DNA of 64,000 nt, from positions 1 through 64,000 of the forward strand of contig DATAID010000003.1 in NCBI GenBank assembly GCA_036262835.1, read 5' to 3'. The notes beneath the pieces were generated by a model. It was not told where the DNA came from. It did not search any database and worked only from the letters and a program-made list of their open reading frames with translations. This document shows positions 1-7,888 of this stretch, in pieces; position 1 is the first letter of the stretch, and the number at the start of each line of letters is the position of its first letter. A program made the translations under genes and the position numbers. The DNA comes from RBG-16-66-20 sp036262835. Its GTDB lineage: Bacteria > Pseudomonadota > Gammaproteobacteria > Burkholderiales > SG8-39.

Positions 1-840
1 GGCAAGCGCCGGCGCGGCGATGTGGATGCCGATGCGCCACTCCTCCTCCGAGACGCGCTTCACCGAGAAAGCGTCGTCGATCTCGGTGGTGCCAAGGTCG
101 TCCAGGCTGAAGGCGGCAACCTCCGCGAGCGGCAGGTCGGCGGGCGGCGCGGGCGGCTGGTGGGGCGCGAACACATCCCCTTTCGGCAGGAATTCATGCA
201 AAAAGCGCCCGAGGTGGTAAGCATGGCTGTCGACGACCAAGCCGCAGCGCGCGAGCAGATGCGCGGGGCTGAGGGCGGTCTGCGCGCACGCCTGCTCGAG
301 TGCCTTGGCCTCGGGCTTTGAGCGCACCGGCTCGTAGAGGAGCTCTTCCTTGAGCGCCGCCACCTCCGGGGGGCACTCGAAGCGCGCCAGGCGCGCGGCC
401 CAATCGGCAATGCTCGCCTGCAGGCGCTGCTTTTTCTCCTGGCCTGCAAGCGCGAGCTTGAGCGTGTCCTCCGGCGCTGCCTGGTAGCGGCCCCGGCCGC
501 GCCGGTAGAAGTACATCGGCGCCGAATGAAGCTTCATCAGCACGCCCGCCGACTCCGCCGGGGCGGGCTCGCGCCCCATGTAATCGCGCGCCAGATCCTC
601 GAACCCGAATTCGGCGCCCTTGCGGCATTGCCAAAGAAAATCGGTGTCGAGCGTATCGGCGAAGCTGCGCGCCGCAGCGAGCAGCTCCGCCCCCGAGGGC
701 CGCTCGAAGGAGAGCATCACGCTCGCCGCCTTGATCTTCGAGCGCCGGCCGTGCGGGCTTTCGACCTGGAAGGACGCCGGCGCGCGCGCGAGCACGGCGC
801 CGACCTTGAGCTCGCCCTCCTCCTCGTAGAGGACATTCAT
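1..840 (-). CDS. RNB-family exoribonuclease (RNase II/R-like), 3' end outside window
   Basis: The frame is open for all 280 codons from the ATG to the window edge, so this is the N-terminal part of a longer protein. Residues 243-260 carry the start of the RNB catalytic domain: the block S-L-D-D-L-G-T-T-E-I-D-D-A-F aligns with the acidic active-site cluster of RNase II, with D247, D255 and D256 in place and Glu (E253) where E. coli RNase II has a second Asp. Members degrade single-stranded RNA 3' to 5' in the cytoplasm using Mg2+. The roughly 240 residues before it would be the RNA-binding and linker part. The ATG overlaps the stop of the upstream esterase gene as ATGA, indicating translational coupling in an mpl-yqiA-rnb operon. 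Whether it is RNase II, RNase R or a divergent paralogue cannot be settled from the fragment. Confidence 0.85.
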   Translation of the reverse strand, partial: MNVLYEEEGELKVGAVLARAPASFQVESPHGRRSKIKAASVMLSFERPSGAELLAAARSFADTLDTDFLWQCRKGAEFGFEDLARDYMGREPAPAESAGVLMKLHSAPMYFYRRGRGRYQAAPEDTLKLALAGQEKKQRLQASIADWAARLARFECPPEVAALKEELLYEPVRSKPEAKALEQACAQTALSPAHLLARCGLVVDSHAYHLGRFLHEFLPKGDVFAPHQPPAPPADLPLAEVAAFSLDDLGTTEIDDAFSVKRVSEEEWRIGIHIAAPALA

Positions 841-1397
841 GCCGCGATTCCGGCAAAGGCGAAGATGCGCTCGAGATGCTCGGCAAAGCTCTGCAGCGTG
901 TGATCGCCTCCTTGGCGGATCACCATGCGCGCGCCCTCGTAGCGCCGCGCGGCCTCGCGCCAGTCGAGCACTTCGTCCCCGGTCTCCAAAAGCAGCAGGT
1001 AGCGCTCGGGGTCGATTCTCTCCACCCACAGGTCGCGCCAGCCCGCCAGGTGCGCGCGCGTGAGCGCGTAGCGCGCGCCCGTGTGCAGGTTTTTCTGCTC
1101 GCCCAGGTACGCCTCGAGGCCGACGTGCGGATGGATCGCCGGGTTGATGAGGACCGCGCGGCAGCCGATCCGTTCGGCGAGCCAGGTCGCGTAGTAGCCC
1201 CCGAGCGAGGAGCCGATGAGGCAATCGCCCGGGCCGAGCGAGAGCTTCGCGATCTCGCGCAGCGCTTCGGCGGCGAGCACCGGCAAGGCGGGGCATGCGT
1301 AAAGGTCCGCGCAGCCGCGCCTTTGCATCTCCGCCTGCAGCACCCTCGCCTTGTGCGACTGGGGCGAGGAGTTAAACCCGTGCAGATAGACGATCAA
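837..1397 (-). CDS. YqiA-like alpha/beta-hydrolase esterase (UPF0227)
   Basis: A 186-residue alpha/beta-hydrolase. It opens with the Y-L-H-G-F-N-S-S oxyanion-region motif typical of the YqiA family. The nucleophile elbow is G-S-S-L-G with Ser64. A late acid lies in E-T-G-D-E and the catalytic His in G-G-D-H-T. E. coli YqiA is a small esterase of 193 residues whose physiological substrate is unsettled. The start codon is TTG, overlapping the end of mpl by 26 bases, and its stop overlaps the next ATG, so it is the middle gene of a three-gene operon. The family call is firm; the biological role is not known. Confidence 0.88.
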   Translation of the reverse strand: MIVYLHGFNSSPQSHKARVLQAEMQRRGCADLYACPALPVLAAEALREIAKLSLGPGDCLIGSSLGGYYATWLAERIGCRAVLINPAIHPHVGLEAYLGEQKNLHTGARYALTRAHLAGWRDLWVERIDPERYLLLLETGDEVLDWREAARRYEGARMVIRQGGDHTLQSFAEHLERIFAFAGIAA

Positions 1398-2724
1398 GCA
1401 GTTTCTCGTGGATGCCGCCGAAGCCGCCGTTGGACATGACCAGCACGTGGTCCCCTTCCCTCGCCTCCTCGGCCACCGCGGAGACGAGCGCCTTCAGGTC
1501 CTCGGCGCAGTGCACGCGCGCGCCGAGCGGCGCGAACACCTCGGCGGCGTTCCAGCCCAGCCCTCCGCAATAGATATAGGTGCGGTCGGCCGCCTGGAAG
1601 CTGCCGGGCAGAGCGTCCTTGAGCGCGCCGCGCTTCAATGTATTGGAGCGCGGCTCGAAGACGGCAAGGATGCGGCCCGTGCGCTCCCGCTGGCGCAAGC
1701 CCGCAATCGATTCGCGGATTGCCGTCGGGTGGTGCGCGAAGTCGTCGTAGACCCTGATTCCACGCGCCTTGCCGCGTAACTCCATTCGGCGCCGTACGCC
1801 GCGAAAACGCCCCAGCGCTTCGAGCGCCGCGTTGGGCGCGACCCCGGCGTGGCGCGCCGCTCCGATCGCCGCTAGCGCGTTCAGCCGGTTGAATTCGCCG
1901 GCCAGCTCCCACTTGAGCTGGCCCACCGCGCGTCCTTGCCAGGCCACTTCGAATGCGCCCTCGGCGTCCGGGGGCCCTGCTTCCCATCCATCGCTCAGGC
2001 CGAAGTGCTCAAGCGGCGTCCAGCAACCCTGAGCGAGGACTCGCTTGAGGGCCTCGTCCCTTCCGTTGAAGACGATCTTGCCTGCGCGAGGAACGATCCT
2101 GACGAAATGATGAAATTGCCGCTCAATCGCGGCAAGATCGGCGAAGATGTCCGCATGATCGAACTCTAAATTATTGAGAACTGCGGTCCGGGCGCGGTAA
2201 TGCACCAACTTGGAGCGCTTATCGAAAAACGCCGTGTCGTATTCGTCTGCCTCCACCACGAAGAACTCGGTGGTGCCTGAGCGCGCCGAAACGCCGAAGT
2301 CCACCGGCACCCCGCCAATCAGGAAACCCGGCGAGCGCCCTGCGCTTTGAAGAATCCAGGCAAGCATCGAACTCGTGGTGGTCTTGCCGTGGGTGCCGGC
2401 AACAGCGAGTACCCACTTCGAAGCGAGCACGTTCTCGGCCAACCACTGCGGGCCGGACTGGAAACGCGCGTTCGCGTCCAGGATCGCCTCCATGAGGGGA
2501 TTGCCCCGCGTGATCACGTTACCGACCACCCAGAGATCCGGCTTGAGCGCCAGCTGATCGGCGCCATAGCCCTCGATCAGCTCGATGCCGAGCGAGCGCA
2601 GCTGATCGCTCATCGGCGGATAGACGTTGGCGTCGCAGCCCGTCACGCGATGCCCTGCGTGCTGGGCGATCGCGGCAATGCCGCCCATGAACGTGCCGCA
2701 GATTCCGAGGATATGGAGATGCAC
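1372..2724 (-). CDS. mpl: UDP-N-acetylmuramate:L-Ala-gamma-D-Glu-meso-Dap ligase
   Basis: Murein peptide ligase of the Mur ligase family. It reattaches recycled tripeptide to UDP-MurNAc in the cytoplasm during peptidoglycan recycling. The N-terminus H-L-H-I-L-G-I-C-G-T-F-M-G-G matches Mpl, and the ATP-binding loop A-G-T-H-G-K-T-T follows. I start it at GTG because this places the first residue exactly where E. coli Mpl begins (M-R-I-H-I-L-G); an upstream ATG at 2766 would add 14 unconserved residues and run into the divergent gene. Length is 450 residues, close to the usual 455-460. It is first gene of the mpl-yqiA-rnb operon. Confidence 0.93.
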   Translation of the reverse strand: MHLHILGICGTFMGGIAAIAQHAGHRVTGCDANVYPPMSDQLRSLGIELIEGYGADQLALKPDLWVVGNVITRGNPLMEAILDANARFQSGPQWLAENVLASKWVLAVAGTHGKTTTSSMLAWILQSAGRSPGFLIGGVPVDFGVSARSGTTEFFVVEADEYDTAFFDKRSKLVHYRARTAVLNNLEFDHADIFADLAAIERQFHHFVRIVPRAGKIVFNGRDEALKRVLAQGCWTPLEHFGLSDGWEAGPPDAEGAFEVAWQGRAVGQLKWELAGEFNRLNALAAIGAARHAGVAPNAALEALGRFRGVRRRMELRGKARGIRVYDDFAHHPTAIRESIAGLRQRERTGRILAVFEPRSNTLKRGALKDALPGSFQAADRTYIYCGGLGWNAAEVFAPLGARVHCAEDLKALVSAVAEEAREGDHVLVMSNGGFGGIHEKLLDRLSARV

Positions 2725-2775
2725 TTCGCTATTATCGCGGCGATGGGGCGCAGCTCGGACCGTCACCGCTCACGG

Positions 2776-3396
2776 ATGGAAGGCATGCGGGCGAGGATTG
2801 CGGCCGCAGCCGCGCGCATTATGGCGGAGGACGGTATCGACGATTTCGCGCTCGCCAAGCGCAAGGCTGCCCGGCGGCTGGGCGCGCCGGACACCGAGGC
2901 GCTGCCCGCCAACGACGAAATCGAGGCGGAGCTACGCGCCTACCGTTCGCTCTACCAGTCGAAGGAACATCCCGAGCGCATCGAGGGCCTTCGCAGGTCG
3001 GCCCTCCAGGCGATGCGGCTGCTCGAGCATTTCAATCCTTACCTGACCGGCCCGGTGCTCGCGGGCACAGCCGGGCCCTATGCCGAGATCGAGCTGCAGC
3101 TTTTTCCTGAAAGCGTGAAGGAGGTGGAGATCTTCCTGCTCGATCGGGACATTGCCTATTCGACAAGCGAAGGGCGGCGCTTTGCCGGCGACCGCGCGCG
3201 CGCCGTCGCGGTTCTATCGGTTCAGTGGGAGGGCACGCCGCTCAAACTCTCGGTCTTCGACCCGCGCGATGAGCGCCTCGCGCTCAAGACCTCCGTCGCC
3301 GGGCGGGTGATCGAACGCGCCGGCATCGGCGAAGTGAGCGAGCTCGTGGCCGCAGGGGGCGCTGCAAGCGCCCGCCATGGCGACCCAGCGGCGTGA
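2776..3396 (+). CDS. Conserved hypothetical protein, nucleotidyltransferase-like
   Basis: I do not recognise a characterised function. The 206-residue product has a helical N-terminus with D-F-A-L-A-K-R-K-A-A-R-R-L-G, followed by a region (V-L-A-G-T-A-G-P-Y-A-E-I-E-L-Q-L-F) resembling the nucleotidyltransferase-like fold of a betaproteobacterial conserved family. I see no confident catalytic aspartate pair. The start is uncertain: ATG codons at 2743, 2776 and 2785 are in frame, and 2776 avoids overlap with the divergent mpl gene. Its 3' end overlaps the tlpA-like gene by 20 bases, so the two are probably co-transcribed. Confidence 0.7.
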   Translation: MEGMRARIAAAAARIMAEDGIDDFALAKRKAARRLGAPDTEALPANDEIEAELRAYRSLYQSKEHPERIEGLRRSALQAMRLLEHFNPYLTGPVLAGTAGPYAEIELQLFPESVKEVEIFLLDRDIAYSTSEGRRFAGDRARAVAVLSVQWEGTPLKLSVFDPRDERLALKTSVAGRVIERAGIGEVSELVAAGGAASARHGDPAA

Positions 3397-3910
3397 AGCC
3401 CTGATCCTGGTTTCGGCGGGCGTCGCCGCGGCGGCCGCCGGCTTTGTCGCGGGCCCGATTCTTTTCGGAAGCGGCGGCTCCAAGCCGGACGCCGCGCTTC
3501 TTTCGATTCGATTTCCCGATCTTGCCGGCCGGCCGAGGCAGCTGTCGGAATGGCGGGGCAGGGTGGTGGTGTGCAACTTCTGGGCGACCTGGTGCGCCCC
3601 CTGCCGGGAAGAGATGCCCCTTTTGGTCGCGACTCGCGCCAAATATGCTGTAAAAGGCGTCGAAGTGGTCGGGATCGCCGTCGATAATGCTGCCAAAGTG
3701 CGGGAATTCTCCGCCGCCCTTGGCATTACTTATCCCATCCTCCTGTCCGACGCTGACGGCCTTCAACTCATGCGCGACTTGGGAAACACTGCCGGCGGCC
3801 TCCCCTACACGGTGTTCCTGGACCGCGAGGGGCGGCCCGTTGAGCACAAGCTGGGCGCGCTCAAGGCAGCCGAACTGGACCGCATTCTGTCGAAGATGGC
3901 TGCCAGCTAG
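3377..3910 (+). CDS. TlpA-like membrane-anchored thiol-disulfide oxidoreductase
   Basis: A 177-residue thioredoxin-fold protein. Residues 8-30 form a hydrophobic, Ala-rich segment that would act as a signal anchor, putting the domain in the periplasm. The redox centre is W72-C73-A-P-C76, preceded by V-C-N-F-W-A-T, and the cis-proline loop is G-G-L-P-Y-T-V. Such proteins reduce disulfides of partner proteins, often in cytochrome c maturation, but no ccm or partner gene is nearby. C66 in V-C-N-F-W is an extra cysteine close to the active site. Start overlaps the previous gene by 20 bases. Confidence 0.9.
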   Translation: MATQRREALILVSAGVAAAAAGFVAGPILFGSGGSKPDAALLSIRFPDLAGRPRQLSEWRGRVVVCNFWATWCAPCREEMPLLVATRAKYAVKGVEVVGIAVDNAAKVREFSAALGITYPILLSDADGLQLMRDLGNTAGGLPYTVFLDREGRPVEHKLGALKAAELDRILSKMAAS

Positions 3911-3951
3911 GCCAGCATGTTCGGCTAAAATGTAAGCATCTGCGGCGAAAA

Positions 3952-4410
3952 ATGCGCAAAGCCCGAAAAAACAAGTCCGTCCTCGTCCTTCACGGTCCCA
4001 ACCTGAATCTTCTGGGAACGCGAGAACCGCATCTCTACGGCCGGGACACCTTGGCGGTGATCAATCGCCGGCTGGAGGCCGCCGGAAAAGCGGCCGGAGT
4101 CGGCGTCGCCTGCTTTCAATCCAACCATGAGGGCGTGCTGGTCGACCGCATCCAGCAAGCAAAGCCCGAGGGCGTCGGCTTCATCGTCATCAATCCGGCG
4201 AGCTACAGCTATTCGAGCGTTGCCATGCGCGACGCGCTGACGGCGGTGCAGATCCCCTTCATCGAGGTGCATCTGTCGAACATCCATGCCCGCGAGCCGT
4301 GGCGGGCGCACACCCACTTCACGGCGGTCGCCGTGGGCAGCGTGCTCGGGCTGGGCAGCCAGGGCTACGACCTCGCGCTCCAGTACGCGATCAGGCATCT
4401 GAAGGGCTAA
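3952..4410 (+). CDS. aroQ: Type II 3-dehydroquinate dehydratase
   Basis: Catalyses the third step of the shikimate pathway, 3-dehydroquinate to 3-dehydroshikimate. The 152-residue length is normal. Seen are G-P-N-L-N-L-L-G-T-R-E-P-H-L-Y-G with the catalytic Arg24 and Tyr29, F-Q-S-N-H-E-G, and the substrate loop E-V-H-L-S-N-I-H-A-R-E. The loop that normally reads N-P-(A/G)-x-x-T-H-T-S is N-P-A-S-Y-S-Y-S-S here, so the substrate-contacting His (His81 in M. tuberculosis numbering) is replaced by Tyr. A terminator hairpin follows directly, then accB; the aroQ-accB-accC-prmA order is common in proteobacteria. Confidence 0.95.
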   Translation: MRKARKNKSVLVLHGPNLNLLGTREPHLYGRDTLAVINRRLEAAGKAAGVGVACFQSNHEGVLVDRIQQAKPEGVGFIVINPASYSYSSVAMRDALTAVQIPFIEVHLSNIHAREPWRAHTHFTAVAVGSVLGLGSQGYDLALQYAIRHLKG

Positions 4411-4429
4411 GGCGCCTCGGGCGCCTTTT
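4409..4429 (+). terminator. Intrinsic terminator/attenuator between aroQ and accB
   Basis: Inverted repeat GGCGCC-tcg-GGCGCC followed by TTTT, beginning at the aroQ stop codon. The short U-tract suggests partial termination, so some accB transcription may come from the aroQ promoter. Confidence 0.7.
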
Positions 4430-4446
4430 GCAGGGAGGACCACGGC

Positions 4447-4902
4447 ATGGATCTGCGCAAGCTGAAGAAGCTGATCGATCTCGTTCAGGAGTCCGGGATC
4501 GGCGAGATCGAGATCACCGAAGGCGAGGAGCGGGTGCGCATCGCGCGCGGCGGTCATGTCGCCGTCGCGCCGGTGGCGGGCGCGATCCCGGTGCCGGTCG
4601 CGGCCACCCACGTGCCGGCGGCGAGCGCCGCTCCAGCGGCCGCGGCGGCGGAAGCCCCGGCCGAGCCCGGCCGCACAGTCAAGTCGCCGATGGTCGGCAC
4701 CTTCTACCGCGCCCCGTCGCCCGAGGCGAAGCCCTTCGTCGCGGTCGGCGACACGGTTAAGGAGGGACAGACCCTCTGCGTGATCGAGGCGATGAAGCTC
4801 ATGAACGAGATCGAATCGGACGCCGCCGGCGTGGTGAAAGCGATCCTGGTCGAGAACGGCCAGCCGGTCGAGTACGGTCAGGCGCTCTTCGTCATCGCCT
4901 AG
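4447..4902 (+). CDS. accB: Biotin carboxyl carrier protein of acetyl-CoA carboxylase
   Basis: Carries biotin for acetyl-CoA carboxylase, the first step of fatty acid synthesis. The 151-residue product starts M-D-L-R-K-L-K-K-L-I-D, has an Ala/Pro-rich linker at about residues 40-75, and ends in a biotinyl domain with the E-A-M-K-L-M-N motif; Lys117 is the expected biotinylation site. The 'thumb' segment S-P-M-V-G-T-F-Y-R-A-P-S-P is present. A good ribosome-binding site (GGGAGG) precedes the ATG. accC begins on the base after the stop codon. Confidence 0.97.
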   Translation: MDLRKLKKLIDLVQESGIGEIEITEGEERVRIARGGHVAVAPVAGAIPVPVAATHVPAASAAPAAAAAEAPAEPGRTVKSPMVGTFYRAPSPEAKPFVAVGDTVKEGQTLCVIEAMKLMNEIESDAAGVVKAILVENGQPVEYGQALFVIA

Positions 4903-6264
4903 ATGTTCGAAAAAATCCTCATCGCGAATCGCGGCGAGATCGCGCTGCGCATCCAGCGCGCCTGCCGGGAGATGGGCATCCGCACCGTGGTCGTGCACTC
5001 CGAGGTGGATGCCGAGGCGAAGTACGTGAAGCTCGCCGACGAATCGGTCTGCATCGGCCCTGCCCCTGCAGCCTCGAGCTACCTGAACATTCCGGCCATC
5101 ATCAGCGCGGCGGAGGTGACCGACGCCGAGGCGATCCACCCGGGCTACGGGTTCCTGTCGGAGAACGCGGATTTCGCCGAAAAAGTGGAGGCGAGCGGCT
5201 TCGTCTTCATCGGTCCCCATCCGGAGAACATCCGCGTGATGGGCGACAAGGTGAATGCGAAGCAGGCGATGACGCGGGCGGGCGTGCCCGTCGTGCCCGG
5301 TTCCGAAGGCGCGCTGCCGGAGCAGGGGCCCGAGATCGTCAAGATCGCGCGCAAGGTCGGCTATCCGGTGATCATCAAGTCGGCGGGCGGCGGCGGGGGT
5401 CGCGGCATGCGCGTGGTGCACACCGAAGCGGCGCTCCTCGGCGCGGTCAACCTCACGCGCCAGGAGTCGCAGGCGGCCTTCGGCACGAGCGCGGTGTACC
5501 TGGAGAAATTCCTCGAGAACCCGCGCCATATCGAGATCCAGGTGCTCGCCGACGAGCACAAGAACGCGGTGTTCCTCGGCGAGCGGGACTGCTCGATGCA
5601 GCGGCGCCATCAGAAGATCATCGAGGAGGCCCCGGCGCCCGAGCTCCCTGCCAAGCTGCGCGACCGCATCGGCGAGCGCTGCGCCGATGCCTGCCGCAAG
5701 ATCGGCTACCGCGGCGCGGGCACGTTCGAATTCCTGTACGAGGGCGGCGAGTTTTTCTTCATCGAGATGAACACCCGCCTGCAGGTCGAGCACCCGGTGA
5801 CCGAGATGACCACGGGCCTCGATCTGGTGCAGCTGCAGATCCGCATCGCCGCCGGCGAGAAGCTGCCGTTCCGGCAAAAGGACCTGCAGTTGCGCGGCCA
5901 TGCGATCGAGTGCCGCATCAACGCCGAGGATCCCTATCGCTTCACGCCCTCGCCGGGGCGCATCACCGCCTACCATCCGCCGGGCGGCCCGGGCATTCGG
6001 GTGGATTCGCATGCTTATTCCGGCTACACGGTGCCCCCAAACTATGACTCCCTTATAGGGAAAGTGATCGCTTACGGCAGCTCACGCGAGCAGGCGATCG
6101 CGCGGATGCGGATCGCGCTTTCGGAAATGGTGGTGGAGGGCATCCAGACCAATATTCCGCTGCACCTGGAGCTCCTCGACGACCTGCGCTTCCAGCGCGG
6201 CGGCACCTCGATCCACTACCTCGAGCAGAAGCTGGCCGAGGAGACGAAAAAAAAGAAGAAGTAG
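4903..6264 (+). CDS. accC: Biotin carboxylase subunit of acetyl-CoA carboxylase
   Basis: ATP-grasp enzyme that carboxylates biotin on AccB using bicarbonate and ATP. Its 453 residues match the family (449 in E. coli). Visible are the N-terminal I-A-N-R-G-E-I-A, the glycine-rich ATP loop K-S-A-G-G-G-G-G-R-G-M, H-I-E-I-Q, and the catalytic segment E-M-N-T-R-L-Q-V-E-H-P-V-T-E. The Lys-rich tail (E-E-T-K-K-K-K-K) is slightly longer than usual. Start codon abuts the accB stop; prmA follows after two bases. Confidence 0.98.
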   Translation: MFEKILIANRGEIALRIQRACREMGIRTVVVHSEVDAEAKYVKLADESVCIGPAPAASSYLNIPAIISAAEVTDAEAIHPGYGFLSENADFAEKVEASGFVFIGPHPENIRVMGDKVNAKQAMTRAGVPVVPGSEGALPEQGPEIVKIARKVGYPVIIKSAGGGGGRGMRVVHTEAALLGAVNLTRQESQAAFGTSAVYLEKFLENPRHIEIQVLADEHKNAVFLGERDCSMQRRHQKIIEEAPAPELPAKLRDRIGERCADACRKIGYRGAGTFEFLYEGGEFFFIEMNTRLQVEHPVTEMTTGLDLVQLQIRIAAGEKLPFRQKDLQLRGHAIECRINAEDPYRFTPSPGRITAYHPPGGPGIRVDSHAYSGYTVPPNYDSLIGKVIAYGSSREQAIARMRIALSEMVVEGIQTNIPLHLELLDDLRFQRGGTSIHYLEQKLAEETKKKKK

Positions 6265-6266
6265 CC

Positions 6267-7103
6267 GTGGCCTGGCTCTCGATCACCGCCGAGCTCGAGC
6301 CCGCCGACGCCGAAGCGCTTTCGGAAGCGCTCATGGAGGAGGGCGCCGATTCAGTCGCCCTGGAGGTCGACCCGCGGCCCGGGACGGCGCTCACGCGCCT
6401 GACCGCGCTCGCCGCCCGCGACGCGGATGCCGCGCGCCTCATGGATCGCGCCGCGAAGAATGCCGGCATCGCCTCCCCCCAGTTCCGCGCCGGCCGGGTC
6501 GAGGACGAGGATTGGGTGCGCCGCTCGCAGGCGCAGTTCGGGCCGCTGCGCTGCGGCGAGCGGCTCTGGATCGTGCCGAGCTGGCATACGCCGCCCGAGC
6601 CCCCGGCGCTCGCCGTCCGGCTCGACCCGGGGCTGGCCTTCGGAACGGGAAGTCATCCGAGCACGCGGCTCGTCTTGAATTCCCTCGAAGCCAGGATCAA
6701 AGGAGGCGAGCGGGTTCTCGACTACGGTTGCGGCTCGGGGATCCTCGCCATCGCCGCCGCGAAGCTGGGCGCCGCCGTGCTCTCAGGGGTCGACATCGAT
6801 CCGCAGTCGCTCGAGGTCGCGCGCGCGAACGCGCGCGCGAACGGCGTCGAACTGGCGACCTCGCTGCCCGGAGATCTTCCGCCCGATGCCTACGACCTCG
6901 TGCTCGCCAACATCCTTGCCGGACCGCTGGTCGAGCTCGCGCCCGAGCTCGCGGCGCGCGCACGCGCGGGCGGCCGGATTCTTCTCTCGGGGATCCTGGA
7001 TTCGCAGGCCCCCGAAGTGAGCGACGCCTATCGACCGGCGTTCGACATGGAGATCGCCGCGCGCGAAGACACCTGGGTCCTGCTGGAGGGGATTCGGCGA
7101 TGA
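6267..7103 (+). CDS. prmA: Ribosomal protein L11 methyltransferase
   Basis: SAM-dependent methyltransferase that trimethylates ribosomal protein L11. The 278-residue product has the PrmA N-terminal substrate-recognition domain, the linker D-P-G-L-A-F-G-T-G-S-H-P-S-T, and SAM-binding motif I, L-D-Y-G-C-G-S-G-I-L-A. The start is GTG, two bases after the accC stop; no other in-frame start keeps the conserved W-L-S-I-T opening. Its stop overlaps the next ATG as ATGA. Confidence 0.94.
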   Translation: MAWLSITAELEPADAEALSEALMEEGADSVALEVDPRPGTALTRLTALAARDADAARLMDRAAKNAGIASPQFRAGRVEDEDWVRRSQAQFGPLRCGERLWIVPSWHTPPEPPALAVRLDPGLAFGTGSHPSTRLVLNSLEARIKGGERVLDYGCGSGILAIAAAKLGAAVLSGVDIDPQSLEVARANARANGVELATSLPGDLPPDAYDLVLANILAGPLVELAPELAARARAGGRILLSGILDSQAPEVSDAYRPAFDMEIAAREDTWVLLEGIRR

Positions 7104-7888
7104 GCCTCACCACCCGATGCCCGAACTGCGGCACGGCATTCCGCGTGCAGCCGGCGCAGCTCTCGGCGCGCGGCGGCAAGGTGCGCTGCGGCCGCTGCGC
7201 CAACGTGTTCGACGGCGTCGCGGCGCTCGTCCAGGAAGGCTCCGCCACCAGCGAAAGCGCGGCGCCGCTGCCCGAGGCCGAGCCCTCGCCGCAGCTCGGG
7301 CTGTTCGAGTCGGCGAAAAAACTTCCGCCCCTTCCGGCCACCGGCGCTGCCGCGAACGAGGACGCTGCGGTCCTGCAGTTCCTCGATGAGCCCGCCCGGC
7401 CGAGGCGGCTCGCCTGGGGCTTTGCAACGCTGCTCGCGCTCGTTGTGCTCGCCGCGCAGGCGGCACTGTACTTCCGCGCCTACCTGGTCGCGCTCGTGCC
7501 CGACAGCCGGCCTTATCTGGTGAGCGCCTGCGCCTACCTCGGCTGCGAAATGCGCCTGCCGCGCGACATCAAGCTGATCCAGATCGAATCTTCGGAGCTC
7601 AAGCAGTACCCCTCGGGCAACGGCGTGGTGCAGCTCGACGCGGCGTTCCGCAACACCTCGACCCTCACGCAGGAATTTCCGGTGCTGATGCTGACCCTCA
7701 CCGATGCAGCCGACGAAATCCTCGCGCGCCGCGCAATTGCCCCGCAGCAGTACCTGCAGCCTGCGGACCCGAAGGTCATCCGCTCAGGGGTGCCCGGGGC
7801 CTCGGTCGTCAATGTCCGGCTTTTCTTCGACAACAGCCAGCTGCGCGCCATCGGTTATCGGATCGCGCTCGTCTATCCGCCCGCATGA
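7100..7888 (+). CDS. Zinc-ribbon DUF3426 membrane protein
   Basis: A 262-residue protein of the zinc-ribbon/DUF3426 family, common next to prmA in betaproteobacteria and of unknown function. An N-terminal MJ0042-type zinc ribbon uses C7-P-N-C10 and C30-G-R-C33. An acidic, Pro-rich linker leads to one transmembrane helix (about 104-126), and residues after it form the DUF3426 domain, probably periplasmic, with P-V-L-M-L-T-L-T-D. ATG overlaps the prmA stop, and its own stop overlaps the kinase ATG, so the three are translationally coupled. Confidence 0.9.
   Translation: MSLTTRCPNCGTAFRVQPAQLSARGGKVRCGRCANVFDGVAALVQEGSATSESAAPLPEAEPSPQLGLFESAKKLPPLPATGAAANEDAAVLQFLDEPARPRRLAWGFATLLALVVLAAQAALYFRAYLVALVPDSRPYLVSACAYLGCEMRLPRDIKLIQIESSELKQYPSGNGVVQLDAAFRNTSTLTQEFPVLMLTLTDAADEILARRAIAPQQYLQPADPKVIRSGVPGASVVNVRLFFDNSQLRAIGYRIALVYPPA

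Noticed and set aside
3925..6012. Minus-strand 695-codon frame across aroQ, accB and accC
   Set aside because: Antisense of three well-identified genes; no domain.
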